This document shows positions 1 to 10,412 of a stretch of 64,000 nt of DNA, one piece after another. How positions within the stretch are numbered: position 1 is the first letter of the stretch; each line of letters opens with the position of its first letter. Source of the DNA: Nocardioides zeae (GTDB lineage Bacteria; Actinomycetota; Actinomycetes; Propionibacteriales; Nocardioidaceae); NCBI RefSeq assembly GCF_030818655.1, contig NZ_JAUTAN010000001.1, positions 496,001 to 560,000 on the forward strand. Reading direction: 5' to 3'. The position numbers were made by a program, and so were the translations under genes. The notes beneath the pieces are model-generated. The model was not told where the DNA came from. It saw nothing but the letters and a program-made list of their open reading frames with translations, and searched no databases.

Positions 1-40
1 GGGCATCGCGGTTCGCTCCGCACACAGAACAGGGATCTCC

Positions 41-2284
41 TTGACCGAGACCACTCCTGCCGGCCCCGTCATCTCGGCGGTCGAGACCGTCCTCGACAAC
101 GGCCGCTTCGGCAAGCGCACCATCAAGTTCGAGACGGGCCTGCTGGCCCGCCAGGCCGCCGGTTCCGTGACGGCCTACCTCGACGACGACACGATGCTGC
201 TGTCCGCCACCACCGCGGGCAAGCACCCCAAGGACCACTTCGACTTCTTCCCCCTGACGATCGACGTCGAGGAGCGGATGTACGCCGCGGGCCAGATCCC
301 CGGCTCGTTCTTCCGCTCCGAGGGTCGCCCGGGCGAGGACGCGATCCTCGCCTGCCGGCTGATCGACCGCCCGCTGCGCCCGACCTTCAAGAAGGGCCTG
401 CGCAACGAGGTCCAGGTCGTCATCACCGTCATGGCGCTCAACCCCGACGCGCCCTACGACGTGCTCGCGATCAACGCCGCGTCGATGTCGACGCAGCTCT
501 CCGGCCTGCCCTTCTCCGGCCCCGTCGGTGGCGTGCGCGTCGCGCTCATCGAGGGCCAGTGGGTCGCCTTCCCGACGCACACGCAGCTCGAGGACGCGGT
601 CTTCGACATGGTCGTCGCCGGCCGCGTCACGGAGACCGGCGACGTCGCGATCATGATGGTCGAGGCGGAGGCCACCGAGGGCAGCTGGAACCTGGTGCGC
701 AGCGGCACGCAGGCGCCGACCGAGGAGGTCGTCGCCGGCGGTCTCGACGCGGCCAAGCCCTTCATCAAGCAGCTCGTCGAGGCCCAGGCGGAGCTCGCCA
801 AGGCCGCCGCCAAGCCGGTCGTCGACTTCCCGATCTTCCTCGACTACGAGGACGACGTGTACGCCGCGGTCGAGGGCGCCGTCTCCGAGCAGACCGCCGC
901 CGCGCTGACCATCGCCGGCAAGCAGGAGCGCGAGGAGCGCCTCGACGCCGTCAAGGCCGAGCTGGTCGAGAAGATCGGTGCGGACTTCGAGGGTCGCGAG
1001 AAGGAGGTCGGCGCGGCCTTCCGCTCGCTGACCAAGCAGCTCATGCGCGAGCGCGTCCTGCGCGACAAGGTCCGCATGGACGGTCGCGGCCTCGCCGACA
1101 TCCGTCCGCTGCACGCCGAGGTCGGCGTGATCCCGCGGGTCCACGGCTCGTCGCTCTTCGAGCGCGGCGAGACGCAGATCCTGGGCGTCACCACGCTCGG
1201 CATGCTGAAGATGGAGCAGCAGCTCGACACGCTGTCGCCGGAGAAGCACCGCCGCTACATGCACAAGTACGTCTTCCCGCCGTTCTCCACCGGCGAGACC
1301 GGCCGCGTGGGCTCGCCCAAGCGCCGCGAGATCGGCCACGGCGCTCTCGCGCGCCGCGCCCTCCTGCCGGTGCTGCCGTCGCGCGAGGAGTTCCCCTACG
1401 CGATCCGCCAGCTCTCCGAGGCCATGGGCTCCAACGGCTCCACCTCGATGGGCTCGGTCTGCGCCTCGACGCTCGGCCTGCTCCACGCCGGTGTGCCGCT
1501 GAAGGCGCCCGTCGCGGGCATCGCGATGGGCCTCATCTCCGGCGAGGTCGACGGCCAGACGCAGTACGTCGCGCTGACCGACATCCTCGGCGCCGAGGAC
1601 GCGATGGGCGACATGGACTTCAAGGTCGCCGGCACGCGCGAGTTCGTCACGGCCCTGCAGCTCGACACCAAGCTCGACGGCATCCCGGCGCAGGTCCTGG
1701 CCGGTGCCCTGACCCAGGCCCGCGACGCGCGTCTCGCGATCCTGGACGTCATGGCCGGCGCCATCGAGGCCCCGGCGGAGATGTCCTCGACCGCGCCGCG
1801 GATCATCACGGTGAAGATCCCCGTCGACAAGATCGGCGAGGTCATCGGCCCCAAGGGCAAGGTCATCAACCAGATCCAGGACGACACGGGCGCCCAGATC
1901 TCGATCGAGGACGACGGCACGATCTACATCGGTGCCAACGAGGGCTCGGCCGCCGAGGCCGCGCGCTCCGCGATCAACGCCATCGCCAACCCGACGATGC
2001 CCGAGGTCGGCGAGCGCTACCTCGGCACCGTCGTGAAGACGACGAACTTCGGTGCGTTCGTCGCCCTCATGCCGGGCAAGGACGGCCTGCTGCACATCAC
2101 GAAGCTGCGGGCCCTCAACGACGGCAAGCGCGTCGAGTCCGTCGACGACGTCGTCTCGGTCGGCCAGAAGATCCAGGTCGAGATCGGCGAGATCGACGAC
2201 CGCGGCAAGCTGTCGCTGGTCCCGGTCGTCGAGGACGCGGACGCTCCGGCCGCGGACGCCGAGGGTGGCGACTCCGCCGAGTGA
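41..2284 (+). CDS. pnp: Polyribonucleotide nucleotidyltransferase (PNPase / GpsI)
   Basis: Phosphorolytic 3'-5' exoribonuclease of cytoplasmic RNA turnover. The 747-aa protein has the full layout: two RNase PH domains (about residues 15-230 and 335-560), the second with the conserved [12 protein letters not shown] stretch, a KH domain (about 590-650) with the IGPKGK loop, and an S1 domain (about 655-725) followed by an acidic tail. The start is TTG at 41, supported by AGGGA at 31-35. The stop overlaps the GTG of the following M16 protease (GTGA), so the two are translationally coupled. Nothing in the sequence suggests it is broken. Identity is near certain. Confidence 0.97.
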   Translation: MTETTPAGPVISAVETVLDNGRFGKRTIKFETGLLARQAAGSVTAYLDDDTMLLSATTAGKHPKDHFDFFPLTIDVEERMYAAGQIPGSFFRSEGRPGEDAILACRLIDRPLRPTFKKGLRNEVQVVITVMALNPDAPYDVLAINAASMSTQLSGLPFSGPVGGVRVALIEGQWVAFPTHTQLEDAVFDMVVAGRVTETGDVAIMMVEAEATEGSWNLVRSGTQAPTEEVVAGGLDAAKPFIKQLVEAQAELAKAAAKPVVDFPIFLDYEDDVYAAVEGAVSEQTAAALTIAGKQEREERLDAVKAELVEKIGADFEGREKEVGAAFRSLTKQLMRERVLRDKVRMDGRGLADIRPLHAEVGVIPRVHGSSLFERGETQILGVTTLGMLKMEQQLDTLSPEKHRRYMHKYVFPPFSTGETGRVGSPKRREIGHGALARRALLPVLPSREEFPYAIRQLSEAMGSNGSTSMGSVCASTLGLLHAGVPLKAPVAGIAMGLISGEVDGQTQYVALTDILGAEDAMGDMDFKVAGTREFVTALQLDTKLDGIPAQVLAGALTQARDARLAILDVMAGAIEAPAEMSSTAPRIITVKIPVDKIGEVIGPKGKVINQIQDDTGAQISIEDDGTIYIGANEGSAAEAARSAINAIANPTMPEVGERYLGTVVKTTNFGAFVALMPGKDGLLHITKLRALNDGKRVESVDDVVSVGQKIQVEIGEIDDRGKLSLVPVVEDADAPAADAEGGDSAE

Positions 2285-3615
2285 CCTCGCTCCACGAGCA
2301 CGCCCCGGCCGGTCAGCAGCCCCCTGCTGACCGGCCGGTCGCGTTGCAGCCGCTGCCCGCGGGTGTGCGACGCACGGTGCTCCCGAGCGGGCTGAGGATC
2401 GTCACCGAGCACGTCGCCGGCGTCCGCTCCGCCGCGATCGGCGTCTGGATCGGCGTGGGCTCGGCCCACGAGTCGCCGGCGCTGCACGGTGGGTCGCACT
2501 TCCTGGAGCACGTGCTGTTCAAGGGCACGGACACCCGGTCGGCGCTCGACATCTCGGTGCAGCTCGACGAGGTGGGCGCGGAGGTGAACGCCTTCACCGC
2601 GAAGGAGTACACCTGCTTCCACGCCCGAGTGCTCGACACCGACGTGCCGCTCGCGATCGACGTGCTCGGCGACATGCTCACCTCCTCGTCGATCACGGAC
2701 GAGGACGTCGAGGCCGAGCGCGAGGTGATCCTCGACGAGATCGCGATGCACGACGACGACCCCGACGACGTCGTGCACAACCTGTTCGCCGAGCAGGCGT
2801 GGGGCGACACGCCCTACGGTCGCCCCATCGCCGGCACGGAGACCTCCATCGCGGCGCTCACCGCCGAGCAGGTGCGTGAGTTCTGGCGGGCGCACTACAC
2901 GGCACCCGGGATCGTCGTGTCCGCGGCGGGGAACGTCGACCACGACGAGGTGGTGCGGCTCGTGGCCGCGGCCTTCGACCGCCGCGGCTTCCTCGACCGC
3001 ACGGCCGACCCGGTGGCGGCGCCACTGCTGCACGCCCCCGCGCGCCCGGCCGTGCAGGACGTGCGCGCCGGCACGATCGTCGCCGAGCGCGGGTTCGAGC
3101 AGGTCAACGTGGTGCTCGGCCGGCGTGGCCTGGCCCGCGGCGACGAGCGCCGGTTCGCCATGGGGATCCTCACCACCGGTCTCGGTGGCGGCACGTCCTC
3201 GCGCCTCTTCCAGGAGGTGCGCGAGCGTCGAGGCCTGGCCTACTCGGTCTACGCGTTCACGACGCAGCACGTCGGCGCGGGACTCGTGGGGGTCGGCGTC
3301 GGGGTGCTCCCCTCCAAGGTCGACGCCACCCTGGACGTCGTGCGCCGGGAGCTCGAGACCGTCGCCGAGCGCGGCCTCGACGCCGACGAGGTACGCCGCG
3401 GCGCCGGCCAGCTGCGCGCCGGCCTCGTCATGGGGCTGGAGGACACCGCGTCGCGGATGCACCGCCTCGGCAAGGCGGAGATCGTCGGTGACCGCCTGCT
3501 CGACGTCGACGCCGTCATCGCCCGCATCGACGCGGTCACGCCCGAGGACGTCGCCGCGCTCGCGGCGGAGGTGCTGCGCGGACCCGAGGTGCTGGCGGTC
3601 GTCCGGCCGGGCTGA
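2281..3615 (+). CDS. M16 family zinc metalloprotease (processing-peptidase-like)
   Basis: A 444-aa insulinase/mitochondrial-processing-peptidase family protease. The inverted zinc motif HFLEH is at residues 73-77, and the distal glutamate ligand lies in [12 protein letters not shown]. The C-terminal half holds the second M16 domain, with the family's [16 protein letters not shown] segment. The GTG at 2281 overlaps the pnp stop by 4 nt. The pnp-M16 order is usual in actinobacteria and Firmicutes, but the substrate is not known from sequence. Length is normal for a single-chain bacterial M16 peptidase. Confidence 0.93.
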   Translation: MTSLHEHAPAGQQPPADRPVALQPLPAGVRRTVLPSGLRIVTEHVAGVRSAAIGVWIGVGSAHESPALHGGSHFLEHVLFKGTDTRSALDISVQLDEVGAEVNAFTAKEYTCFHARVLDTDVPLAIDVLGDMLTSSSITDEDVEAEREVILDEIAMHDDDPDDVVHNLFAEQAWGDTPYGRPIAGTETSIAALTAEQVREFWRAHYTAPGIVVSAAGNVDHDEVVRLVAAAFDRRGFLDRTADPVAAPLLHAPARPAVQDVRAGTIVAERGFEQVNVVLGRRGLARGDERRFAMGILTTGLGGGTSSRLFQEVRERRGLAYSVYAFTTQHVGAGLVGVGVGVLPSKVDATLDVVRRELETVAERGLDADEVRRGAGQLRAGLVMGLEDTASRMHRLGKAEIVGDRLLDVDAVIARIDAVTPEDVAALAAEVLRGPEVLAVVRPG

Positions 3616-3627
3616 GCCCGTCTGGGC

Positions 3628-3631
<4 letters not shown>
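3612..3631. terminator. Short bidirectional hairpin between convergent genes
   Basis: Perfect 8-bp inverted repeat CTGAGCCC / GGGCTCAG with a 4-nt GTCT loop. It overlaps the stop codons of both the M16 protease (+) and the methyltransferase (-), which are only 12 bp apart. No T-tract follows on either strand, as is common in high-GC actinobacteria. It probably serves as a compact bidirectional terminator. Confidence 0.55.
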
Positions 3632-5024
<1,393 letters not shown>

Positions 5025-5028
5025 CCCC

Positions 5029-5343
5029 TCAGGCGAGCCCGGCGGCCCGGAGCCCCGCGGCCGTGGCCGCGGCGAGCACCACGACGACGAGGAAGCCCGC
5101 GCGCAACGTCAGGGCGACGGTGGCCACGGCCAGCGCCGCGAGCCGCGCGTCGACGACCAGGCGGGCACCGTCGGCCACCGTCTGCACCGCGACGAGCGCG
5201 GCGAGCAGGGCGACGGGCAGGGTGAGGGCGACGCGGCGCACCAGCGGTCGCTCCAGCACGCCGGACGGCAGGGACAGGCCCGCCAGCTTGAGCGCGTAGC
5301 AACCGCCCGCGAGCACCAGGATCGCGGCCCACGTCGTACTCAC
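5029..5343 (-). CDS. azlD: AzlD-family branched-chain amino acid transporter subunit
   Basis: A 104-aa hydrophobic protein with about four short membrane segments (from TTWAAILVLAGGCYALKLAG onward). This is typical of AzlD, the small partner of AzlC in exporters of branched-chain or other amino acids. The GTG start overlaps the azlC stop by 4 nt (GTGA), confirming the pair is one translational unit. Substrate is by family only. Confidence 0.85.
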   Translation of the reverse strand: MSTTWAAILVLAGGCYALKLAGLSLPSGVLERPLVRRVALTLPVALLAALVAVQTVADGARLVVDARLAALAVATVALTLRAGFLVVVVLAAATAAGLRAAGLA

Positions 5344-6020
5344 GCGACCACCCGGGCCGGCAGGAGGGCGGCCACGACGGCGACGGAGGCCGCGGCGAGC
5401 ACCGGCACCCCGGCGGGCGTGAGCGGCACCAGGGCGAGCGCGAGGGCCGCTGCGGCGAGGGCCACCGCGACGGCGGACCCGTCCGCGAGCCGGGGCCAGA
5501 GCAGGGCGAGGAAGGCGGCGCCGACGGCTGCGTCCAGCCCGTAGGTGCGCGGGTCGCCGAGGGCCGTGCCCGCGAGGGCGCCGACGAAGGTCATGAGGTT
5601 CCACAGCACGAACACCGCACCCCCGGTCACGAGGAAGCCGAGCCGGGCCAGCGGCCGGTCGTCCTGCGTGGTCGCGACGGCGCTCGACTCGTCGATGACG
5701 AGCTGGGCGGCCCCCGCCCGGCGGAGGCCGCGCCACCGCAGCCGGTCGGCGAGCCCGAGGCCGTAGAGCGTGTTGCGGGCGCCGAGCATGAGCCCGGTCG
5801 CGGCGCCCGACCAGGGCGACCCGCCGGCGGCGAGCACGCCCACGAAGGCGAACTGCGAGGCGCCCGTGAACACGAGGAGCGACAGGGCGCAGGTCTGCAG
5901 GACGCTCAGTCCGGACGCGACGCCGACGGCTCCGAAGGACGTGCCGTAGAGCCCCGTGGCGACCCCGATCGCGAGACCCTGGCGCACGAGTGCGCGACGT
6001 GCTGCGGTCGAGTCGTCCAC
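5340..6020 (-). CDS. azlC: AzlC-family amino acid exporter, large subunit
   Basis: A 226-aa integral membrane protein with the AzlC signatures: a GxxxGxSFGA-like N-terminal segment, LLVFTGASQFAFVG, the ARNTLYGLGL stretch after the second helix pair, and an LVIDESSAV motif. It probably exports branched-chain amino acids together with the overlapping AzlD. It is part of a minus-strand run that also includes the upstream small membrane protein and GNAT genes. Confidence 0.9.
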   Translation of the reverse strand: MDDSTAARRALVRQGLAIGVATGLYGTSFGAVGVASGLSVLQTCALSLLVFTGASQFAFVGVLAAGGSPWSGAATGLMLGARNTLYGLGLADRLRWRGLRRAGAAQLVIDESSAVATTQDDRPLARLGFLVTGGAVFVLWNLMTFVGALAGTALGDPRTYGLDAAVGAAFLALLWPRLADGSAVAVALAAAALALALVPLTPAGVPVLAAASVAVVAALLPARVVA

Positions 6021-6076
6021 CCCCGGAGGCTAGGTCACCGGGTCACCCGACCGACGGGGCGGGGCGGTGGGGTCCG

Positions 6077-6271
6077 TCAGCGGTGGTGGTGGGGGTCGTG
6101 CAGCAGCACGACGGCGGCGAGCATGCCGACCGCGATCCCCGCGGCCAGGCCCGTCGGGAGCACCACGGGCACGGCGCTCGCCGCACTGGCGAGCAGGCCG
6201 GCGGCGACGCCCGCCGCGACGGCGACGAGCACGAGGAGGGTCCGGTGACGCCGGGGCAGGGGTCCGAGCAC
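6077..6271 (-). CDS. Small two-helix membrane protein, His-rich C terminus
   Basis: A 64-aa protein with two hydrophobic segments (about residues 11-32 and 37-57) and the C-terminal tail HDPHHHR. The GTG start at 6271 is preceded by a strong purine-rich GAGGAGGAG about 5 nt upstream, which is good evidence that it is translated. It lies 56 bp upstream of azlC on the same strand. No known family is recognised. Confidence 0.55.
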   Translation of the reverse strand: MLGPLPRRHRTLLVLVAVAAGVAAGLLASAASAVPVVLPTGLAAGIAVGMLAAVVLLHDPHHHR

Positions 6272-6393
6272 GCTGCTCCTCCTCGGGTCGGTGCGGTGCG
6301 GTCGGTGCGCGCCACCCGGGGCAGCGGGTGACGGGCATCACATTCTGCCCCATCGAGCCGCGCGGTCCCATCCCCGTCCGGGTGAGACCTGCC

Positions 6394-6909
6394 TCAAGCC
6401 AGCGCGGTGTGCAGCCGGACCTGGGTCACCTCGGTGCCGTCCTCGTCGGCCAGCGCCCGGTGCGCGCCGTCGGGCGCCCACCCCGCCGCGGTGAGGAGCG
6501 CGCGCCGCGGGTCGTCGCTCGACTCCAGCCAGGCGGTGGCGTGCTCGAACCCGTCGGCGCGCCAGGTGTCGACGCAGGCGTGGAGGAGGCGGGAGCCGTG
6601 TCCGCGACCGCGCGACGGGAGCGCCACGGCGATCTCCGCCAGCTGGGCGTCGCGGGCCGGCGAGGCGTCGGGGTCGGGGTCGGGCCCCACCACGGCGTAC
6701 CCCACGAGCCGGTCGCCCTCGAGGGCGACCAGCACGCGGAGCCGGGCGTCACCGGGCGCGGTGAGGGAGCGTCGCCAGGCCGCGGCGACGTCGGCGGCCT
6801 CGGGCAGGGCGCGGGGTGCCGCGAGGCGCTCCGTCCAGGTGGCGAGCTGCAGCTCGGCCAGTGCCTCGGCGTCGCGGGCCCAGGCGACCCGCACGCCGTG
6901 GTCGGTCAC
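6394..6909 (-). CDS. GNAT-family N-acetyltransferase
   Basis: A 171-aa protein with the GNAT fold. The acetyl-CoA pyrophosphate-binding loop is seen in RGRGHGSRLLHACVDTW (about residues 113-129), preceded by the beta-4 strand LAEIAVALPS and followed by a GWAPDGAHR segment typical of the C-terminal strand pair. The acceptor substrate is unknown. It starts 7 bp after the DUF3043 gene ends and is probably co-transcribed with it. Confidence 0.85.
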   Translation of the reverse strand: MTDHGVRVAWARDAEALAELQLATWTERLAAPRALPEAADVAAAWRRSLTAPGDARLRVLVALEGDRLVGYAVVGPDPDPDASPARDAQLAEIAVALPSRGRGHGSRLLHACVDTWRADGFEHATAWLESSDDPRRALLTAAGWAPDGAHRALADEDGTEVTQVRLHTALA

Positions 6910-6916
6910 CGGTGGG

Positions 6917-7528
6917 TCACCGGTAGGTGTCCGCCATCCGCTCGCCGATCTTGCGCTGCGGCTTGGGCAGGCGGAGGGGCTTGACCTGCATGGAGCGCGT
7001 CACGGCGTAGAACATCAGGCCCTTGGCGGAGGGGTCCTCGAGGCGCTTGCGCGCCTCGCGGCGCAGCCGCAGCCGGAGCCAGATCAGGTCGAGCACGATG
7101 AGCAGCAGCAGCGCCGTGAAGATCAGGTAGCCCGCGCTCACCATGCTGGCGTTGCCCGACCACTGGAGCACCAACGAGAGCAGCATGAGCGGCAGCACGA
7201 GCTCGGTGAACCCGAAGCGGGTGTCGACGAGGTCCCGCACGAAGCGCTTGCGGGGACCGCGGTCACGCGCGGGCATGAAGCGGTCGTCGCCGGTGCGCAT
7301 CGCCTCGCGCACCTTGTTCTGCCGGGCCATCCGGTCCTCGCGGGCCTTGGCGTTGAGCTCCTTGCGGGAGCGCGCGGGCTTGGCCCGGGCGCGCGCGGCC
7401 GCCTCGGCCTCGCGGCGCGACGGGGTGGGGCGACCCTTGCCCCCGGGGCGCGGTGCGTCCCCCGCGCCGACCTCCTCCGCGGGGGAGGGGGCGGACTTCT
7501 CGCTGGCGGTGGAGCTGCGACGGAACAA
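6917..7528 (-). CDS. DUF3043 family membrane protein
   Basis: A conserved actinobacterial protein of unknown function. A basic, disordered N-terminal half (GKGRPTPSRREAEAAARA) precedes the motif RDRGPRKRFVRDLVDTR, two hydrophobic helices (about residues 105-150) and a basic C-terminal tail. The TTG at 7528 (LFRRSS) is preferred: family members usually begin MFRR-like, and GAGG lies 5 nt upstream. An ATG at 7615 would add 29 residues of low-complexity Pro/Arg sequence. It heads a likely minus-strand operon through azlD. Confidence 0.8.
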   Translation of the reverse strand: MFRRSSTASEKSAPSPAEEVGAGDAPRPGGKGRPTPSRREAEAAARARAKPARSRKELNAKAREDRMARQNKVREAMRTGDDRFMPARDRGPRKRFVRDLVDTRFGFTELVLPLMLLSLVLQWSGNASMVSAGYLIFTALLLLIVLDLIWLRLRLRREARKRLEDPSAKGLMFYAVTRSMQVKPLRLPKPQRKIGERMADTYR

Positions 7529-7770
7529 CGGGGCCTCACGGGACGGGCGGCCCGCTCGGCGGACCGGTGGATCGGGCGGGACGGGCACGCCGACGGGCGC
7601 GCCACACGTGCGCATCCTAGCGGTCGACCCGTTCCGCGGAGCCCGGCACCGGTGTCGCCCCCGCTTGAGGTTTGCCCCTACTGTTGAGCGGGAAGCCGCA
7701 GCGTCGGCCGGTCGCGTCGCCGCGGCCGATCGTCAGCGAAGGTCGCGAGCCGCCGAGGAGAGGCACCCCG

Positions 7771-8562
7771 ATGAGTCTGATGAAGCGCATGAGCCTGATC
7801 TTCAGGTCGAAGGCGAACAAGGCCCTCGACCGTGCCGAGGATCCTCGCGAGACGCTCGACTACAGCTACCAGCGCCAGATCGAGCTGCTGAGCAAGGTAC
7901 GACGCGGCGTCGCCGACGTCGCCACGAGCCGCAAGCGGGTCGAGCTGCAGATCAACCAGCTGCAGCAGCAGGCCGACAAGCTGCAGGACCAGGCGCAGAA
8001 GGCCATCCAGGTCGGCCGCGAGGACCTGGCGCGCGAGGCGCTGACCCGCAAGTCGGGGCTCGGCCAGCAGATCGCCGACCTCCAGACCCAGCACACGCAG
8101 CTGCAGGGCGAGGAGGAGAAGCTCGTCCTGGCCCAGCAGCGCCTGCAGGCGAAGGTCGAGTCCTTCCGCACCCGCAAGGAGACCATCAAGGCGACTTACA
8201 CGGCCGCCGAGGCGCAGACGCGCATCAACGAGGCGATGTCCGGCATCGGCGAGGAGATGGGCGACGTCGGCATGGCCATCCAGCGGGCCGAGGACAAGAC
8301 CGCGCAGATGCAGGCGCGCGCCGGTGCGATCGACGAGCTGCTCGCCTCCGGCGCGCTCGACGACGCGTCGTCCCTCAACCGCGGCGACGACATCGCGCGT
8401 GAGCTCGACGCGCTGAGCTCGACCGCCGACGTCGAGGCGGAGCTCGCCGCGCTCAAGGGTCTCTCGGCCCCGTCCTCGCCCCAGGCGCTCGAGGGAGGTT
8501 CCGCGAGCGGCGACATCCTCCAGGGCGAGGCGCAGAAGCAGAAGGAGGGCGGGCAGGCATGA
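7771..8562 (+). CDS. pspA: PspA/IM30 family phage-shock protein
   Basis: A 263-aa ESCRT-III-like membrane-remodelling protein that protects the membrane under envelope stress. It is almost entirely alpha-helical coiled coil after an N-terminal amphipathic segment (MSLMKRMSLIFRSKANKALD), including the EDPRETLDYSYQRQ region typical of PspA. The ATG at 7771 has GGAGAGG 7 nt upstream. A TACTGT box at 7679-7684 could be the -10. It is first gene of a four-gene stress operon and overlaps pspAA by ATGA. Confidence 0.93.
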   Translation: MSLMKRMSLIFRSKANKALDRAEDPRETLDYSYQRQIELLSKVRRGVADVATSRKRVELQINQLQQQADKLQDQAQKAIQVGREDLAREALTRKSGLGQQIADLQTQHTQLQGEEEKLVLAQQRLQAKVESFRTRKETIKATYTAAEAQTRINEAMSGIGEEMGDVGMAIQRAEDKTAQMQARAGAIDELLASGALDDASSLNRGDDIARELDALSSTADVEAELAALKGLSAPSSPQALEGGSASGDILQGEAQKQKEGGQA

Positions 8563-8837
8563 TCGTCCGCATCCTCGGCGAGGGCCAGTTCGACATCACC
8601 GACGCCTGCTTCGAGTCCCTGAACGTGCTCGACGACTCCGTCGAGAAGGCGGTGGAGGCCGGCGACGAGGCGGCCTTCCGCCCGGCGCTCGCGGCCCTGC
8701 TGGCCGGGGTGCGCGCCGAGGGCGTGCCCCACGACCCGGAGTCGCTCGACGAGTCCGACCTCATCCTGCCCCCCGAGGACGCCTCGATCGACGAGGTGCG
8801 GGAGATGCTGGGTGACGAGGGCCTGATCCCCGGCTGA
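8559..8837 (+). CDS. pspAA: PspA-associated protein PspAA
   Basis: A 92-aa acidic protein (MIVRILGEGQFDITDACFESLN) matching the PspAA family, which is found beside pspA in actinobacteria and other lineages. The start overlaps the pspA stop by 4 nt. Length and the C-terminal EVREMLGDEGLIPG are as in the family. It is thought to act as a PspA partner or regulator; the exact role is unknown. Confidence 0.88.
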   Translation: MIVRILGEGQFDITDACFESLNVLDDSVEKAVEAGDEAAFRPALAALLAGVRAEGVPHDPESLDESDLILPPEDASIDEVREMLGDEGLIPG

Positions 8838-8850
8838 CGCCGGGTCGCCG

Positions 8851-9774
8851 ATGGCGCGCACGCGCTTCCTCCCCGACTCCGGGCTCACCGCCCGGATGAC
8901 GCTCGTCATGTTCCTGCTGGGCGGCCTCTTCGTCGCCCTGGTGGTGGCGATCATGGTCGCCGTCCGCAGCCCCGGCCTCGCGGTGATCGTCGGCATCGTG
9001 GGCCTGGGCATCGCGTTCTTCCAGTGGTGGACCTCCGACACGATGGCCATGCGGGCCATGCGCGCACGGGAGGTCAGCCCGCAGGAGGCCCCGGAGCTGC
9101 ACGGGATGATCGACCGTCTCTGCGCGCTGGCGGACATGCCCAAGCCCCGCGTCGGGGTCGCCGACATGGACATCCCCAACGCGTTCGCCACCGGCCGCTC
9201 GCCCAACCGCGCCGTGGTCTGCGTGACGACCGGCATCCTGCGCCGGCTCGACGCGGAGGAGCTCGAGGCGGTCCTCGCCCACGAGCTGTCCCACGTCGCC
9301 CACCGCGACGTCATGGTCATGACGGTGGCCTCGTCCGCGGGCATCGTCGCGGGCATGGTGACCCGCGGCGCGCAGTTCGGGGCGCTGTCCGGCGGCCGCG
9401 GTCGCAACGACAAGAACAGCGGGGCGCTCCTGCTGGTGGCGCTCGTCGTCTCGCTCGTCGTCTACGCGATCAGCTTCTTCCTGACGCGCCTGCTCTCGCG
9501 CTACCGGGAGCTGTGCGCGGACCGGGCGGGCGCCTACCTGACGATGAAGCCGGCCAAGCTCGCCTCGGCGCTGCAGAAGATCACCGGCGAGATGGCCTCG
9601 ATCCCGCAGCGCGACCTCCGCACGACGAGCGCCATGAACGCCTTCTTCATCGCCCCCGCGATCAGCGGTGCGTCCCTCTCGACGTTGACCTCGACCCACC
9701 CCTCGCTCGAGCAGCGGCTCGAGCAGCTGGCGCGGATCCAGGCCGACCTGAGCCGTCCCGGCCCGGGCGCCTGA
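8851..9774 (+). CDS. htpX: Zinc metalloprotease HtpX (M48)
   Basis: A 307-aa membrane-bound protease of inner-membrane quality control. Two N-terminal helices (about residues 15-60) precede the catalytic HELSH at residues 144-148. A further hydrophobic pair (about 188-215) is followed by the third zinc ligand in ELCADRAGAY. Placement between pspAA and pspAB links it to the envelope-stress response. The ATG at 8851 lies 13 bp after pspAA. Confidence 0.95.
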   Translation: MARTRFLPDSGLTARMTLVMFLLGGLFVALVVAIMVAVRSPGLAVIVGIVGLGIAFFQWWTSDTMAMRAMRAREVSPQEAPELHGMIDRLCALADMPKPRVGVADMDIPNAFATGRSPNRAVVCVTTGILRRLDAEELEAVLAHELSHVAHRDVMVMTVASSAGIVAGMVTRGAQFGALSGGRGRNDKNSGALLLVALVVSLVVYAISFFLTRLLSRYRELCADRAGAYLTMKPAKLASALQKITGEMASIPQRDLRTTSAMNAFFIAPAISGASLSTLTSTHPSLEQRLEQLARIQADLSRPGPGA

Positions 9775-9785
9775 GCAGGACGACG

Positions 9786-10358
9786 ATGGGTTTCTGGGAC
9801 GCCATCCTGGGTCGCCGGGCGCCGCGGCAGGCCGACCTCGACGCGCTCTTCGGGGTGCCGAGCGCGGCGATCACGCTGGAGACGGCTCTCGGGATGCGGG
9901 CGACGGGCGTGGGCTCGGTCTGCTTCCGCGCCGCCGAGGGGGCTGCCTTCGCGGCGACCCAGCACGACATCGAGGCACTGCTCGAGGCCGACCCACGCAC
10001 GCCGCCGGTGGAGCGCACCGTGGACGACTTCGGGTTCACCTGGCTGGTCGTCCGCCGGGCACCGGAGGACGTCGCGGGCCTGTGCACCGACCTGCACGCC
10101 GTCAACGTGCTGCTGGAGGAGCAGGGGTTCGGCCCGGCGCTCCTGTGCTCGGTCGTCGGCTTCGCCGGGGCGGACGGGCGGACCGTGGGGCTGGTGTACC
10201 TCTACAAGCAGGGCACCTTCTACCCGTTCGCGCCCACCGGACCCCAGCAGCGTGACAACCTTCTCGAGATCAACGTGCGCGACCAGCTGGCCGGCGAGCT
10301 CCCCGTCGAGGAGAGCTTGCAGCGGTGGCTGGCGCTCTGGGGAGCACCGGGTCTGTAG
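9786..10358 (+). CDS. pspAB: PspA-associated protein PspAB
   Basis: A 190-aa protein beginning MGFWDAILGRRAPRQADLDALFG, the conserved opening of the PspAB family. It also carries an LYKQGTFYPFAP segment and a C-terminal ESLQRWLALWG. The ATG at 9786 follows the htpX stop by 11 bp. It is the last gene of the pspA-pspAA-htpX-pspAB unit. The function is not established; an auxiliary role in the Psp stress response is inferred from context. Confidence 0.87.
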   Translation: MGFWDAILGRRAPRQADLDALFGVPSAAITLETALGMRATGVGSVCFRAAEGAAFAATQHDIEALLEADPRTPPVERTVDDFGFTWLVVRRAPEDVAGLCTDLHAVNVLLEEQGFGPALLCSVVGFAGADGRTVGLVYLYKQGTFYPFAPTGPQQRDNLLEINVRDQLAGELPVEESLQRWLALWGAPGL

Positions 10359-10412
10359 CGGGGGGCCGGCGAGGTCCGAGGCAAGCGGCTGGGGCCGCGG
10401 GGAGGAACGAGG

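Noticed and set aside
559..2280. Long plus-strand frame overlapping pnp in another register
   Set aside because: Low-complexity Arg/Gly-rich translation. The real gene in that frame begins only at the GTG 2281 (M16 protease).
6043..6371. Alternative minus-strand frames around the 64-aa membrane protein
   Set aside because: They are Pro/Arg-rich without motifs, whereas the 6271-6077 frame has two helices and a strong Shine-Dalgarno sequence.
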